Shown here: positions 14,222 through 25,900 of the stretch, one piece after another
How the letters are laid out: each line of letters starts with the position of its first letter
Numbering within the stretch: position 1 is the stretch's first letter
DNA from: Priapulus caudatus
Taxonomy: Eukaryota; Priapulida; Priapulimorpha; Priapulimorphida; Priapulidae
Length of the DNA stretch: 61,818 nucleotides
Assembly: GCF_000485595.1 (NCBI RefSeq)
Contig: NW_014577197.1
Location: forward strand, 105,890-167,707
Direction of reading: 5' to 3'
Made by a program: the position numbers and the translations under genes
Notes under the pieces: model-generated
Database searches by the model: none
What the model was told of the DNA's origin: nothing
The model's input: only the letters and a program-made list of their open reading frames with translations

Positions 14222-14828
14222 GCTGATAGGGTCTATGTACCCCAGGGTACTGCCGGAACGTACCCTCGCCCACTACTGATGTCGCAAAATTTGAAATATA
14301 CATACAGACCTGTATGATATCTTTATAAAGTTGGATTGGAGTAGGAAACTGTAAAACCAAGAAGAAATTTCAACCTATATACACTGATGCGCGCAATCCT
14401 TTTGCAAATATCGCAATGATCAGGAATGCGTTTTCCTTTAGCAATGTTTACGACATTTTCACGCATTTTCGCGCGAGATTTTTGAAAGATGGCTCCAAGT
14501 GTTGTGGTGGAACAGGAAAATTTGTATGATTATCTTAATGGGTTGGAAATGTATAGACTCGCTGACACTTGTAGAAAGGGTCGGGAGGTGAAACGTAACA
14601 GGGTAAGGGTTACGAATATTTTGCGGGAACGGACTGGAAATAAGGAACGGGAGCATAAAGCGGCGCGATTCCTGCCAACAAGCGGTATGTATTACGACAT
14701 CAGCTGAAAGTCAGGGTACGGTTTGGAGTAGGCGAGGTACGGTCCGGCATATTAGATAGTTACCAGGGTACGGTCCGGTACCCAGGGTACGCTCCGGCAG
14801 TACCCTGGGGGACATATACCCTATCAGC
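14222..14828. mobile_element. GCTGATAGGG-type TIR element with 9-bp duplication
   Basis: 607 bp with ~45 bp inverted ends: GCTGATAGGGTCTATGTACC at left and its near complement at right. It is flanked by GCAACTTAT (14213-14221) and GCAACGTAT (14829-14837), eight of nine bases alike. Nine-base duplications are typical of Mutator-like (MULE) elements. A wider inverted pair containing ATATCGGAAAGTCC (about 13957 and 14868) surrounds it, so it may sit inside an older foldback. It carries the exon-like ORF at 14489. Confidence 0.8.
14489..14707 (+). CDS. Exon-like ORF inside a transposable element
   Basis: The ORF opens at ATGGCTCC and reads MAPSVVVEQENLYDYLNGLE, then a basic stretch with KGREVKRNRVRV and RERTGNKEREHK. 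At 14685 there is a good splice donor (AAGCG then GTATGT), so the coding exon may end at 14684 in phase 1; otherwise it stops at 14705-14707 (72 aa). I do not recognise the family. No downstream exon was found before the element's right end. It could be the first exon of the element's own protein, or a captured host exon. Confidence 0.35.
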   Translation: MAPSVVVEQENLYDYLNGLEMYRLADTCRKGREVKRNRVRVTNILRERTGNKEREHKAARFLPTSGMYYDIS

Positions 14829-15030
14829 GCAACGTATCACCCCTCTTATCCGATCTCAATATGGCGGCAGGGACTTTCCGATATATGGCTTATCAGTGAT
14901 CACACCAAAAAACAGTTATGTATTGCAACACTGTGTTGCGATTGACTATAGACGTTTATTCTCATAACCACTTCAGACTAGTGAACCTAGATGAATACTA
15001 GATGAATAATATGCAACTCTATTGATTATA

Positions 15031-15890
15031 CACCAAAGGTAGGAGCACCACTGAACATGTCTTCACCATCAAGATTCTGACAGACAAAGCTATAAACGCA
15101 GCCGATTACGACCTACACATTCTACTTTTCGACATGTCTAAAGCGTTTGACAAAATTGAAAAAAAATCAAATACCAGCTAAACTACAGAGAGCCAACCTA
15201 GAAACCAATAAAGGAAAAACAGAATATCATCTAATCAGAAAAAACGGCCCTTGTGATTGGAAAATGTGCAAATATTTAAGATCGAAAATTAACACAGAAG
15301 AGGATATTAAAAGAAGAAAGATCCTAGCTACCGATGTTTTCAACAAACTGAAAAATATTCTCTTGTCTGGCTACATATCTCTGGAAATTAAACTTAGTAT
15401 TTTTGAAGCTTTCGTCTCCAGCGTCTTTCTTTATAACAGTGAGCTATGGGTGCTCACGGCACATCTGGAGAACAGAGTCGATGTCATCCAAAGACGTTTC
15501 CTGCGAAAGATCCTACATATAAAATTACTGGACAAGGTCAGAAATGAGATACTCTATAAGAAGATCAACACCATCCCATGGAGCGCTACCATTAAAATCA
15601 GGAGACTCCGATGGCTGGGCCATGCGATGAGACTGCCACCAACAGCTCCAGCTCAGAAAGCAACCGCTGAGTATTTTCGACCTGTGTGAAGGGATCCCGG
15701 ACGACCAAAAACAACCTGGTTCGATGTGGTGAAGAAAGATCTTGAGAGAGTAAATTTCCCTATTAGTGGTGACGTGTGGAACAACGTACGTCTACTGGCA
15801 AATGATCGTGAGCTCTGGAGGCTAAGAGTTATGGGCGCAATGACTGCTATGGTCAGAAAGCGTTCGCAGTAGTAGTATTAGTAGTATTGA
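15031..15890 (+). pseudogene. Non-LTR retrotransposon remnant (reverse transcriptase 3' part)
   Basis: At about 15050-15160 one frame reads a reverse transcriptase motif A region (LLFDMSKAFDKI). It then jumps frame at an A-run into the 180 aa ORF at 15147-15689, which holds the C-terminal region usual in LINEs: FLYNSELWVLT, ENRVDVIQRRFLRKILHIKL and IRRLRWLGHAMRLP. After its stop the product continues in another frame as GDPGRPKTTWFDVV and ends near RKRSQ. The palm core with the catalytic FADD-like box is missing, so there is an internal deletion plus frameshifts. A short (AGTATT)-like tail follows at ~15868-15890. Clade not assigned (CR1/L2/RTE-like). Confidence 0.85.
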
Positions 15891-16879
15891 TTATACAATG
15901 ATTCAGGTGGATGAATTAATGATAGGGTCAGCTGTTATTGATTCCGTGCATAAAACTAAGGTAAAGACAGAAACAGTCCAACATATGCATTGATAATTAT
16001 GTGTCGATACACGTTTCAAATATTATTAGAGGGGTGACAAAACATTCAACATCAACTTCAAGTGCCAAAGCTGTTTTGCTCATGTATAGTCTAGATTGTC
16101 ATGACCTGTTATTGTTAACAACTGGACGTGATGCGGCCATGATGACGAGGCGCGCCGTTGATTGAAACTTTGTGTCTTTCAATCACAGCCTACGTCGCAC
16201 CAGAGTTTTATATTTTTAAATATGGGGACCCATTGGACCACCAAATCGCCGATCTCAGGAACTAGGGCATTCTGCTAAGCTAGAACGGTTTCCTACGATA
16301 GAGTTTGGTACAAATACGAAAATAACATGCTGTTTAGCGCACTGATTTAGTGGTGTCAGTTAGTCACGGATATGTCACAGTAAGTACTAACCGTATATGT
16401 TTCACATAAGTTCACCTATTTTCCACACAGGTGGTCGATCATTGTGAAAAATTGTGTGAAGATTTATTTTTATTGAGACGTTCCAAGTGCCTGTGCTTTC
16501 ATCAGTCTTGTACGTCAATGCACGTGCGCCAAGAGCCATAAACTCAACACAATTTTATCTCTGTTATTATTTACGCCTGAATGCGTGATTGATCAGGGAG
16601 GGGGTGCATGTAAAAGGGAGACATTTTATTTGGGGTTCCGAAAAACACAATTCCACTTGACAATTTCATGGGCCATTTCAATTGGACGCTCTGCATATTG
16701 GACCCCCAACAAGCCCTTTGACTGACTAGTCAAGAAACTCAAAGGTCTGTATATTGCTTTTATTTAGCCGCCGATAGTTCTTATTTAGAATAAAGTCTTC
16801 ATTGTTATCTTCAAAAACTACAGACCATCCGCTGACCGCTGTGGAGACGTGCGCCGGGCTTCGAATTTGGCGCACGTCT
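15891..16879. other. Gene-free stretch
   Basis: AT-rich intergenic sequence between NDC1 and TAX1BP3. A solitary piece resembling the right end of the ACAGGCACTT family lies near 16461-16495 (TTTTTATTGAGACGTTCCAA), suggesting an eroded copy. No exon was found. Confidence 0.5.
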
Positions 16880-17007
16880 CCACTGCGGACAGCGCTTCAT
16901 ACTTGAACATCTCCGCGGTCGCGTGCGCATATCCCGCTCTATCATATCCCCTATTAGCGCTCAGGATCAACAGCAAAGCTGTGCCACACAATCTTGTATC
17001 ATGTCTC
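16880..17007 (+). repeat. Second copy of the repeat at the window start
   Basis: It matches 1-111 over nearly its whole length, with a short insertion after ATATCCCGC. It lies directly left of a hairpin and a long-TIR element. Confidence 0.75.
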
Positions 17008-17027
17008 CGAGTCTCTCCGGATTTGAG

Positions 17028-17123
17028 TTAGCTCTAGTAACTGTAGCCCGCGTACAGTTGCCGGGTATGGCCGCTGGCGCAACTTGCCAGCAGCAACTGT
17101 ACGCGGGCTATAGTTACTAGAGC
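17028..17123. repeat. Inverted repeat (hairpin), ~34 bp arms
   Basis: The left arm TAGCTCTAGTAACTGTAGCC...GTACAGTTGC is matched by GCAACTGTACGCGGGC...TACTAGAGCTA, with a loop of about 28 bp. The arms differ at one or two positions. No coding content. Confidence 0.85.
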
Positions 17124-17157
17124 TAGATTTGAGTGTAGGCTTCAAGTGCCTGTGGGC

Positions 17158-18046
17158 ACAGGCACTTAGAGCGTTTCAATAAAATATAATGCTAAATAAA
17201 TAGAAAATCTATTTACTACCAAAGTCTTAATGTTTCTATACTCTCTTTCACCCAGTGAAAAAAATACAGGGGGCTCGGGGCGATTTAGCCCCCGAAATGC
17301 CAAAAAGAGCCCCGAAAATGGCAAAAAGAGCCCCCGTAGATTTGCATAGAGTTCAATGAAAACCAAATTTTAGAGTGCTATTTTCATGCACGCGAGCTTG
17401 AAAAGTAGCCCCTGAAAAATAAATTTTTCCCTGCTTTCACCTATTATTGCCGACAATTTCCTGTAAATGCCGTCCAAATGCTCATCTGTGAACACACGCC
17501 GCCGCCATGCATTGCTGCTGCCGCTGCACACTGACACATATATATATATATATACAGAGTTACACGGTCTTCGATTTCCTAAATGCCCGGCAGTTTTTAA
17601 TTTTCAGCGTTATCTCAAGTAAACAAAGGTTAGGGTTAGGGTTAGGAATAGACTGAATAATTCTGTCCCATATAACCTTTTTTATGTTTTGGCGAGGGTT
17701 ATTGGAGACCATCAAGACCAATAACCCTCACCAAAATATAAAAAAGGTTATATGGGACAGAATTATTCGGTCTAGGTTAGGAACTGCCGGGCATTTAGTA
17801 AATCGAAGACCGTGCCCGCCTGCCGGGCATTTAGCCACTCTGTATATATATATATGTGTCAGTATGCAGCCGCAGCAGCAATGCATGGCAGCGGCGTGTG
17901 TTTACAGATGAGCATTTGGATGGCATTTACAGGAAATTGTCAGCAATAATAGGTGAAAGAGAGTATAGAAACATTATGACTTTGGCAGCAAATAGATTTC
18001 CTATTTATTTAGCATTATATTTTATTGAAACGCTCCAAATGCCTGT
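17158..18046. mobile_element. ACAGGCACTT long-TIR element, copy 1 (MULE-like)
   Basis: Inverted arms of over 200 bp begin ACAGGCACTTAGAGCG and end CGCTCCAAATGCCTGT. They include CCTATTATTGCCGACAATTT at left (its complement at right) and reach TA runs at ~17530 and ~17845. The left arm is interrupted by a hAT insertion. The centre (~17552-17812) is a second palindrome bounded by CACGGTCTTCGATTT and its complement, holding TTAGGG repeats. No convincing target duplication here; the best-preserved copy is 50938-51387. Confidence 0.85.
17253..17433. mobile_element. hAT-type insertion nested in the long-TIR element
   Basis: 181 bp, starting CAGTGAAAAAAATACAGG and ending AAATTTTTCCCTG. It is flanked by an exact 8-bp duplication CTTTCACC at 17245-17252 and 17434-17441, and it interrupts sequence that is continuous in sister copies (for example 51050). 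An 8-bp duplication with CAG...CTG ends is the hAT signature. Confidence 0.88.
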
Positions 18047-18562
18047 ACGTGCCTGTAGCCTGTAGGCTGTGGCGAGTGTGGGCCTGTCCACGCCGTATCA
18101 TACCCGTGCCCGTGGCGTATGTATTGTACTATCATATGCCCGTTCACTCACTGTACTACCGAGTACTAGTATTTAGGTAAACAATTACCGTAATAGGCAT
18201 TAACCAGTACGTTTCATCTAAACAATAGAAAGCTTAGGTCTTAGTGGGTATACTTCAACTATAAAAATCCATACATGTGTGTGTAATTTAAGCAATGTGA
18301 TGTTTGTCGGCAAATTTAATCAGGACTTCGCACTTGAACAAACCGCCATGTCGATCTCGACGATCACACCTCTCTGCAGATACGATAATCCAGAAAAATA
18401 CATTATCAATGTTTCTTATTTTACTTATTGAAATAAGTTTACATTAGACCGTTATTATGTTTTATGTAAAATTATTGCTTATGTAAATGTTATTGCAATT
18501 CCTGGTTCCACCCATTTGACATTGAAGTGTCACAAAGAAACTCTACGCGGAAGTAGGCAAAC

Positions 18563-18580
18563 ATGGAAGATGGCGTATGA
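18563..18580 (+). promoter_or_regulatory. Short uORF overlapping the TAX1BP3 start
   Basis: ATG GAA GAT GGC GTA TGA begins 7 bases before the main ATG (18570), in a different frame, and ends after it. Both starts have A at -3 and G at +4, so both fit the Kozak pattern. If the transcript includes this stretch, the uORF could limit translation of the main frame. Confidence 0.5.
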
Positions 18581-19867
18581 GTCACCAGAAAATCAACAAC
18601 CTGGTGCTCCATTTGAATGTCTCAGTGTAAGTTATCTATATTTTTTAAATGTTAGTGGCTTTTATAAATGCATATATATCTGCTATAAGCATCTGCGCGG
18701 CGATGAGCTAAAATACTAGTAGAAAGCGATGTGATAGTACTCTACTCATATGCGACTGGCAATGCCAATGTGAATGTTTGTTGCCAATGTTGTGCTCACA
18801 CTGTGTAAGTGTGAATCGGGTGGGTGTTAGATACAATAATGTAACCCAAACACAGGATAGGTCACACCCTATCCTGTGTTTGGGTTAGATTATTGTATCT
18901 AGGTGGGTGTGTGTCCGTGCGTGCGTGCGTTCGCGTCGCTGGCACTGCTAATAGCAGTGCTATGTACGTGACTATGTCTGTATCTCGAGGCTCTCTCCAC
19001 AGTATTGTATAGTGCAGTGGTTCTTAACCTTTTTCGAGTCATGGACCCCTTTGAGAAGCTGGTGAAAGCTACGGACCCCTTCCCAGAAAAACATGTTCAT
19101 GTGCACATAAGCAGATAAACACAAAATTTTGCATACAATTGGGTTCACGGACCCCCTGAAGCCCATCCACGGGGTCCGTGTACCACAGGTTAAGATCCCA
19201 TGGTATAGTGTATATATAACTGTCGTCATTGGTTATGACTGGTGGGCCAGGGACGCCCACCAAGCTGTGCGATACTAGACCAAACTAGGATTGAGCATGC
19301 GAGGCCCATGATGGCATGCCAACGTGTGTCCCCGCGAACATGCTAACCGAAGATTGAATTTTATGTTGGTTGTTGTGATTAATTAAGCAAAGGGAGTGTG
19401 GCTAAAAAAATCTCAAAATTAGTGGGTAATAATGTGTTCAAGTCCAATGTCACCCTATTTTGACATTTTCTGACCATCAGACTGCACTATTACATCTCAA
19501 ATACACACGGCAGTTTTGTGTCACTCTTTACCTCTCTGTGTTTACTCAATTTGTGCCGTGTACAGAATATACTGACTACAACGCATTCACACGAGGTGGG
19601 AACAGATTGCTGCAGTTCTACCTGTACCACCAGTTGTACTACAATGGATACAATGCATACACAGAAATTGTGCTGATACAGACACATGGTTGGCATGGAT
19701 ACAGACGAGTATAACGTATGACCGAATGTGTACATGGGGATCGAAATAATACAGGCGGTTGAAACTACAAAAACAGATGGCTGTAATGTATACTCACTGC
19801 GTCATGAATAGAATTAATTATGTATAATATATATATATATATTTAATATATATTATATATATATACT

Positions 19868-19919
<52 letters not shown>

Positions 19920-22900
19920 CAGATAGATACTACTCATACTATATAGATATGGATATATATAATGAATCGATAATCTATTTTATTCATGCTAGTCATGTGT
20001 GTCCATGTGATTCGAAGGGTTCTCGATATAAATACTGAACATTCACCAGGTAGCTTTCTGTCTTATCCAAACTACCCTTGAAACAAAGCAGGATATAAAA
20101 GTAGCTACTATCCAGCACTAGTAATCCTGGATTTGCTCACTCCTCTTGCAGCCCGTTGCTATTGCACAGTTCAGATAGTTCATGTGTGCCATGAGCTTAA
20201 ATCTAAATTATAAATAGCCGTGCCCACATGAGTCAAATTTTAAATTTAGTGGGAAAGCTGAATGAACATTAAGAGTTCCAAACTGGCAGTCAAAGATCAA
20301 GGGCAGAGGACAACCACATTGCACATTGTCTTGCAATATTCCAAGTTACTTCACCTAGATGGGCATTTTATCCGAATTGGGGAAAGACAGCACAGTTGGA
20401 CATTCCTTGGATCCCAAAAACCTTGGATCTCAGTACAGCAATTCATGGAAAAATCTGGTAGCCACATAAACCCATTACATCTGTCTGTTGCCTATATTAT
20501 ACATGCCCTTTTTCAATCCTGATTTAAATATTTATATATCAGTATTTTCTGTTGAATTTTTAGCTCATCTGACATAGTCAGATGCAGCTTGTAGAATCGC
20601 ATGAGCGTGCGTCTGTCTTTCCGTGCGTTCGTTCGTCCGTCCGTGCGTCAACAGTTGGGCACAAATCTTAACCGCTTGACGTACGGTCACGATATTTGGG
20701 ACGTCGGGGGGGGGTCGTCAAAACAAGTTGGGATGTCGAAGCTGGGGGGTCAAAGGTCAAAGGTCAAGAGGTAAAAGAAGGGGGAACATTCCCTCCTTAA
20801 CTTAAGGTATAGGGAGGAAATGCAGAATTGCGGCACAAATCTAAACAGCTCGACCTAGGCTCGTGATGGTTGGTGTATAGCATCATCAGTGCTCGAAATA
20901 AGCGTTGTCCGGTTGTCCGAGACAACCAGAATTTGCGCCGGACAACCTAACCAATCTGAGACATTGTCCGGTGGACAACCAAGAAACCCTATCCCTAACC
21001 CTAACACTAACTCTAAACCGACTCGGCTATCTTATATATGCGTGGTACCCAATTAATCTATGGTGTATAACCTTTTGCTTTCAATATTTTGCATCATGAA
21101 TGAACATCAATCCAACCAACTGCTGTATAGGCTAGGCTGGACAATAATGTTCAGTTCAACTTCAAATCGCGAGTGTTTTCTAGCTCATCAAGAAATCATA
21201 ATCGAGAATTAAATATCGTGATAATATAAAAATATGAGTCCAGCTGCCTATTTCCAACACCTGTATATGTCAGTTTCGATTTAATTGAGATGGGAACTCA
21301 GTTTTGGAACCAGCAAGACCAGCAAGTTGCCCAATTTTCTGGAAGGAGGACCCCCATAGCCCGCCGCCTGTTTCACCCCCCCCCCTTGGAATCTAGACCC
21401 GCCACTGAGACCAATTACATATCCTTGGAAGCAGAGAAGCATGAACGAAAATGTCACCTTTTCGGCATGGAGCGCAGTAAAATATGAAGTTCATACACTA
21501 TTTTGCGCAGCGTTCGGCTGTTTTGGCCCCCCTTGTTAAAAATCCTGGCTACGCCACTGTTTTGGGTATTTTCTGCTCATATTATTATGAGGATTGAAAA
21601 TAGGAGATTTGGAGAATTTTTTGGGACAACGGAAATTGTTGCGGAACTCGTTTTGAGCTGGGGTTGTCGCGCAGGACAACACATCGTTGTTTCCTTTTCG
21701 AGCACTGATCATGCTAGGAAAAGCCATCACTGTAGCCGAAATTGGACGGTCAGAGGTCAAAGGTCAATGGGGCACAGGGGCAGAGTTTAGACATTTTTCG
21801 GAGGACGCATGGTCTGACGGAGCGATTGAAAAACTTTTTTTGAACTCAGGTCGGTGACCTAGCCTTTTATAGGCTTTAGTTGAGAAGCGACGCAAGACCA
21901 ATGTACTTATCCGGCGAACATGCGAAGACGTAAGTGTCGCGATAACCTTTTGACCCTAAGAGGAGGTGTTAAACATGGATTTGTTGACTGTTAACAAAGG
22001 ACTGAACTGCTTTTGCTATTAGAGCCCCCTCCCCCACCCTCTCCCTCCAGGTGAGTTACCAGACAGTCGGTCGGACCCGTACAACACTACGTACAATACC
22101 TACGTTCACACCTACACACGGTCTTGCTTTACCAGTCTGTATGTCGCTGCTGTGCAATGCTACATGTTATGCATTTACGCCCACACTCGGCCATGGGTTA
22201 CTCGATAGTCGGCTATACCTGTACAAAGCTATCTGTTATGCAGACCTACATCAACGTATATAGCCATGGGTGGGCAGGAAGTTGGCTACAGCTGTAAAGA
22301 GTACATGGGCGTGTTAATTATACCAGTCCTAGTGTAGTGATTTTACTCCCCCCTCAATTATTATACCCAGTGAGGGTGCTGAAAATGGTGGGAAAAGCCC
22401 CAGACACCCTGTAAAGTGAGAGAGCTGGATGTAAATCCCTTGTAGATGTGTCTGTCATAGAGTGACAGAAACCATCTATCATTGTTCAGAACGTGCTATT
22501 CTATTTTAATATATGCATTTGTTAGGGAGGCTTTATTATTGAGAGTTAATTGGGTGCTTTGGGATAATTTTTTCCTGGGATATAAAGTATTAGCATGCAC
22601 CTATTAGAGAGTGCTCTAATAATGTAGGAAAGGTAATTGGGAGTCAGGATAATTTTGAAATATGACCTCGTTTTTGAAGAGTATGTTATGGCATGTGAAA
22701 ATTCGTTTGGCATTGCTTCAAAAATGCTATTCTGTATGTGTTATTCAGGGAAGGTATTTTTTATGAATTAGGATTTTGTTGGAATTCGATATATATATTG
22801 TAATCCCCCTATGGGCTTTGCAACATAATTATTCTTCTGCTTATGGGTGGGGGGGCTTATCTTCAAGGCATTCTTGCACATTTTTGCAGTCAATTTATTT

Positions 22901-25900
22901 TTATTGTGCCCAGTGTTTGTGTAATTTTTCGATTTTTCTCATGTTGTTTTAATCGCTTTTAACAAAAGAAATAACAACATAAGAACGTAGCATTACTGGC
23001 TTTTGTGATGCTGAACTCTGACGTTTCTGGTTGTTGCAAACAATCATCGTCTATCATTCATTAGGAAGGCAGAGCTTCGCAGCTGCAGCGAGTCGCTCCC
23101 GTTGCCGTGGCAACAGCATCCTCCTACTCAACCTGAGGAATGCAGAGTTAGTAACTCGGTACCGGTGCGCGCGCAGCGCATGCAGCACTGCCCACGTCTG
23201 CATATTTTGCTCTGCAGGGCATATTGCTGCGATCAGTGTTGTAGACGTGTTATGCGGTGGTGATCAATCAAGAGAGCTTCTCTTACGTGCTCTTTGTTGT
23301 TATAGGTATATACGTATGATAGATAGTCACATAGACAACAGGCACGCGGGAATTATTGGTGGTTATGTGGAATAGTGTACGGTGTGCTGCGGTTACTATA
23401 TGAACGTGATGTGTGCGTTCGCACGGTCGTGAAGTCTAGTGTATGCATGCGAAAGGCTGTGCTGAGGCTATATGGTGATGGAATATCAGGCTGGGATAGA
23501 GGTATTTTATAAGGTGAGTCGTTTTCTATAAGCCTATAGGCTTCTTGTCAGGTTTGATACACGGAGTGAGTGCATGTACACTAGTTTTCTCTGTGGCGTT
23601 ATCTACCAGGTGCGAATTTTTAGATTATCCTCTGCTGATTTAATCTTACCAGGAGTGCATAATGTAGAGACATGTTATCAGGAGAATATAATAGTAATAA
23701 TAATAACAGTGAGAGTAATCTCTTATTCATGTACTCCTGATCTTATACTTGATTGCGATTGCAATATGCATCATTTATCATGTATATACATTGTCGTGTA
23801 GTTAGAACTTTAGAACTAAAAACTAGAACTTTAGAACTAGAAACTAGAACTTTAGAACCCCTAGAACTTGGGGATTGAAGAATTTCGTGCAAATATGTGT
23901 GTGGAGGTCATTCTGCAATTTATGTTTTTAAATTGCAATTTATGTGCATAGATATGCAGGCACGTGTTGATGTGGAGATGGAATATGCTAGGCATGCATA
24001 ACATGCTTGATTAGCATGCACGTGTCATCATTTGCGGAGCACCATGGTGTTAATATATAATGTGTCAGCAAAGCATCGATTTTTCGTATTCATTTTTATC
24101 ATTGAATTTAATTAACTTGATTTAAAAAAATTAGAATGGCATCAACTCATCAGTAAATTCTTCCAGCTAGAATGTACTGGCTAGAAACTTACCCTATATA
24201 TATACATACACCCACCTGTTCAGGATACATTGGCAATTATTAGCTCATCTGACTAGTCAGATGCAGCTTGTACTATAGAATCACATGATTGTCCGTTCGG
24301 CCGTCCGTGCGTGCGTGCGTCAACAGTTGGGCACAAATCTTAACCGCTCGACGTACGGTCACGATATTCGGGACGTGGGGGGGATCGTAAAAAGGACTCG
24401 GGATGACAAATTTGGGGGGTCAAGGGTCAAAGGTCAAGATGTGTAAACGGAGGGGGAATATTTCCCCCTTAACTTAAAGGTATAGGAGGAAATACGGAAT
24501 TGCGGCACAAATCTTATAACGGCTCGACCTATGCTCTTAATATTCGGTGTATAGTGTGATGGGCAGGAAACCCATCACCAGTGCGAAATTGGAGGTCACA
24601 GGTCAAAGGGCAGTGGGGGAAAGGTCAGATATCAGACATTTTCTTAGGACATGGCCTAATGGACAGAGTGAAAAACTTTTTTGTTTCAGCGCTTACCTAC
24701 CTGTACCATTCTTATCACTTTATTGAAAGGACCATGAAATGTGCTTTCCAAATTCCACTGACGTGTGAAGAGTAATTAGTGTCTGATAACATTTTGACCC
24801 TCAAGAGGAGGGGTAAACATGGATTCCTGAACTGCCTCAATAATGTCACAGTGTTTTTATATTCATGGCACATCCATAATCTATAAAGCCAATAAGCCTG
24901 GATAGCCGAACGGTTACAGCACAGGTGTTACGACTCAAAGGTCCTTGGATCGAATCCCATCTGATTTTTTATTATTTACCTGTTTTCTGTATTTTTCTAT
25001 CTTTATCCATTTAACTATTTTTTTCCAATTAACGCAAATATTTACATGATTTATTTACAACAATTTAATAACAACAAATAATTTTTACAACGATTAACTT
25101 TTCTTCTTTTTTTTGAATAGGGTTAGGGCTAGGATTAGGGTCACAATGCACCATAAAACAGGAGTTTCAGGCACGCCATTTGTATCAACTAATGGGATTT
25201 GGGAGGTATGCAGAATGCAGAAGGTTGCTGAAATGATACGCACGACTTAAATGTTACGTTTTATAACCGTAGCAACAGACCTCAGATGAGCTCAGACGCT
25301 CTGCGGCTCTTGTTAATGCTGTTACGGTTCAACCAATGTTAGTTTATTTTGAGTGCTAAGCCCTTTTCTTAATGATATTTACCTCCGCCCAACGGAGTTG
25401 GAGGGGAGGTTATGTTTTCGCTCTCGTGTGTTCGTGTGTAGTGTGTTAGTGTGTTCGCGCGATCGATATTAGCGCATCGAGTCAGCGAGCCAGCCAGCGC
25501 AGCGAGCCAGCGAGCGTGTACATGTCAGCGAGCAGCAGCAACGAGCGGCTGCTACGAGCGAGCGAGCACATTGGCGTATATCGTCGGTTATTCGTGTGTT
25601 CATGAGTCGTATGGTGTATGGCGTATGTCGCTGACAGAGGTATGCTCTCTCCGTGAGTGCACTCTGTCTAGTTATTGTGTGTGATACCAGCGAGTGCACT
25701 TGCCTGTGTTTATCCTGTGATGAAGAACGTATCACTTGATCTCCATATATGTTCCTACACGTCGTGGTAACTACGGGGATTGGAAAAAAATATGCACAAG
25801 TGCTATTGAAGTTTGAGTGCGAAAAAGTAGAAGTTGCTAACCGTGTTCATATTATAGTTAGCAATTTATATTTTTTTCCACTTTTTTGATAACAGTAATG

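Noticed and set aside
24897-24965. A functional tRNA gene
   Set aside because: A and B boxes are present, but the ends do not pair into an acceptor stem; a SINE head fits better.
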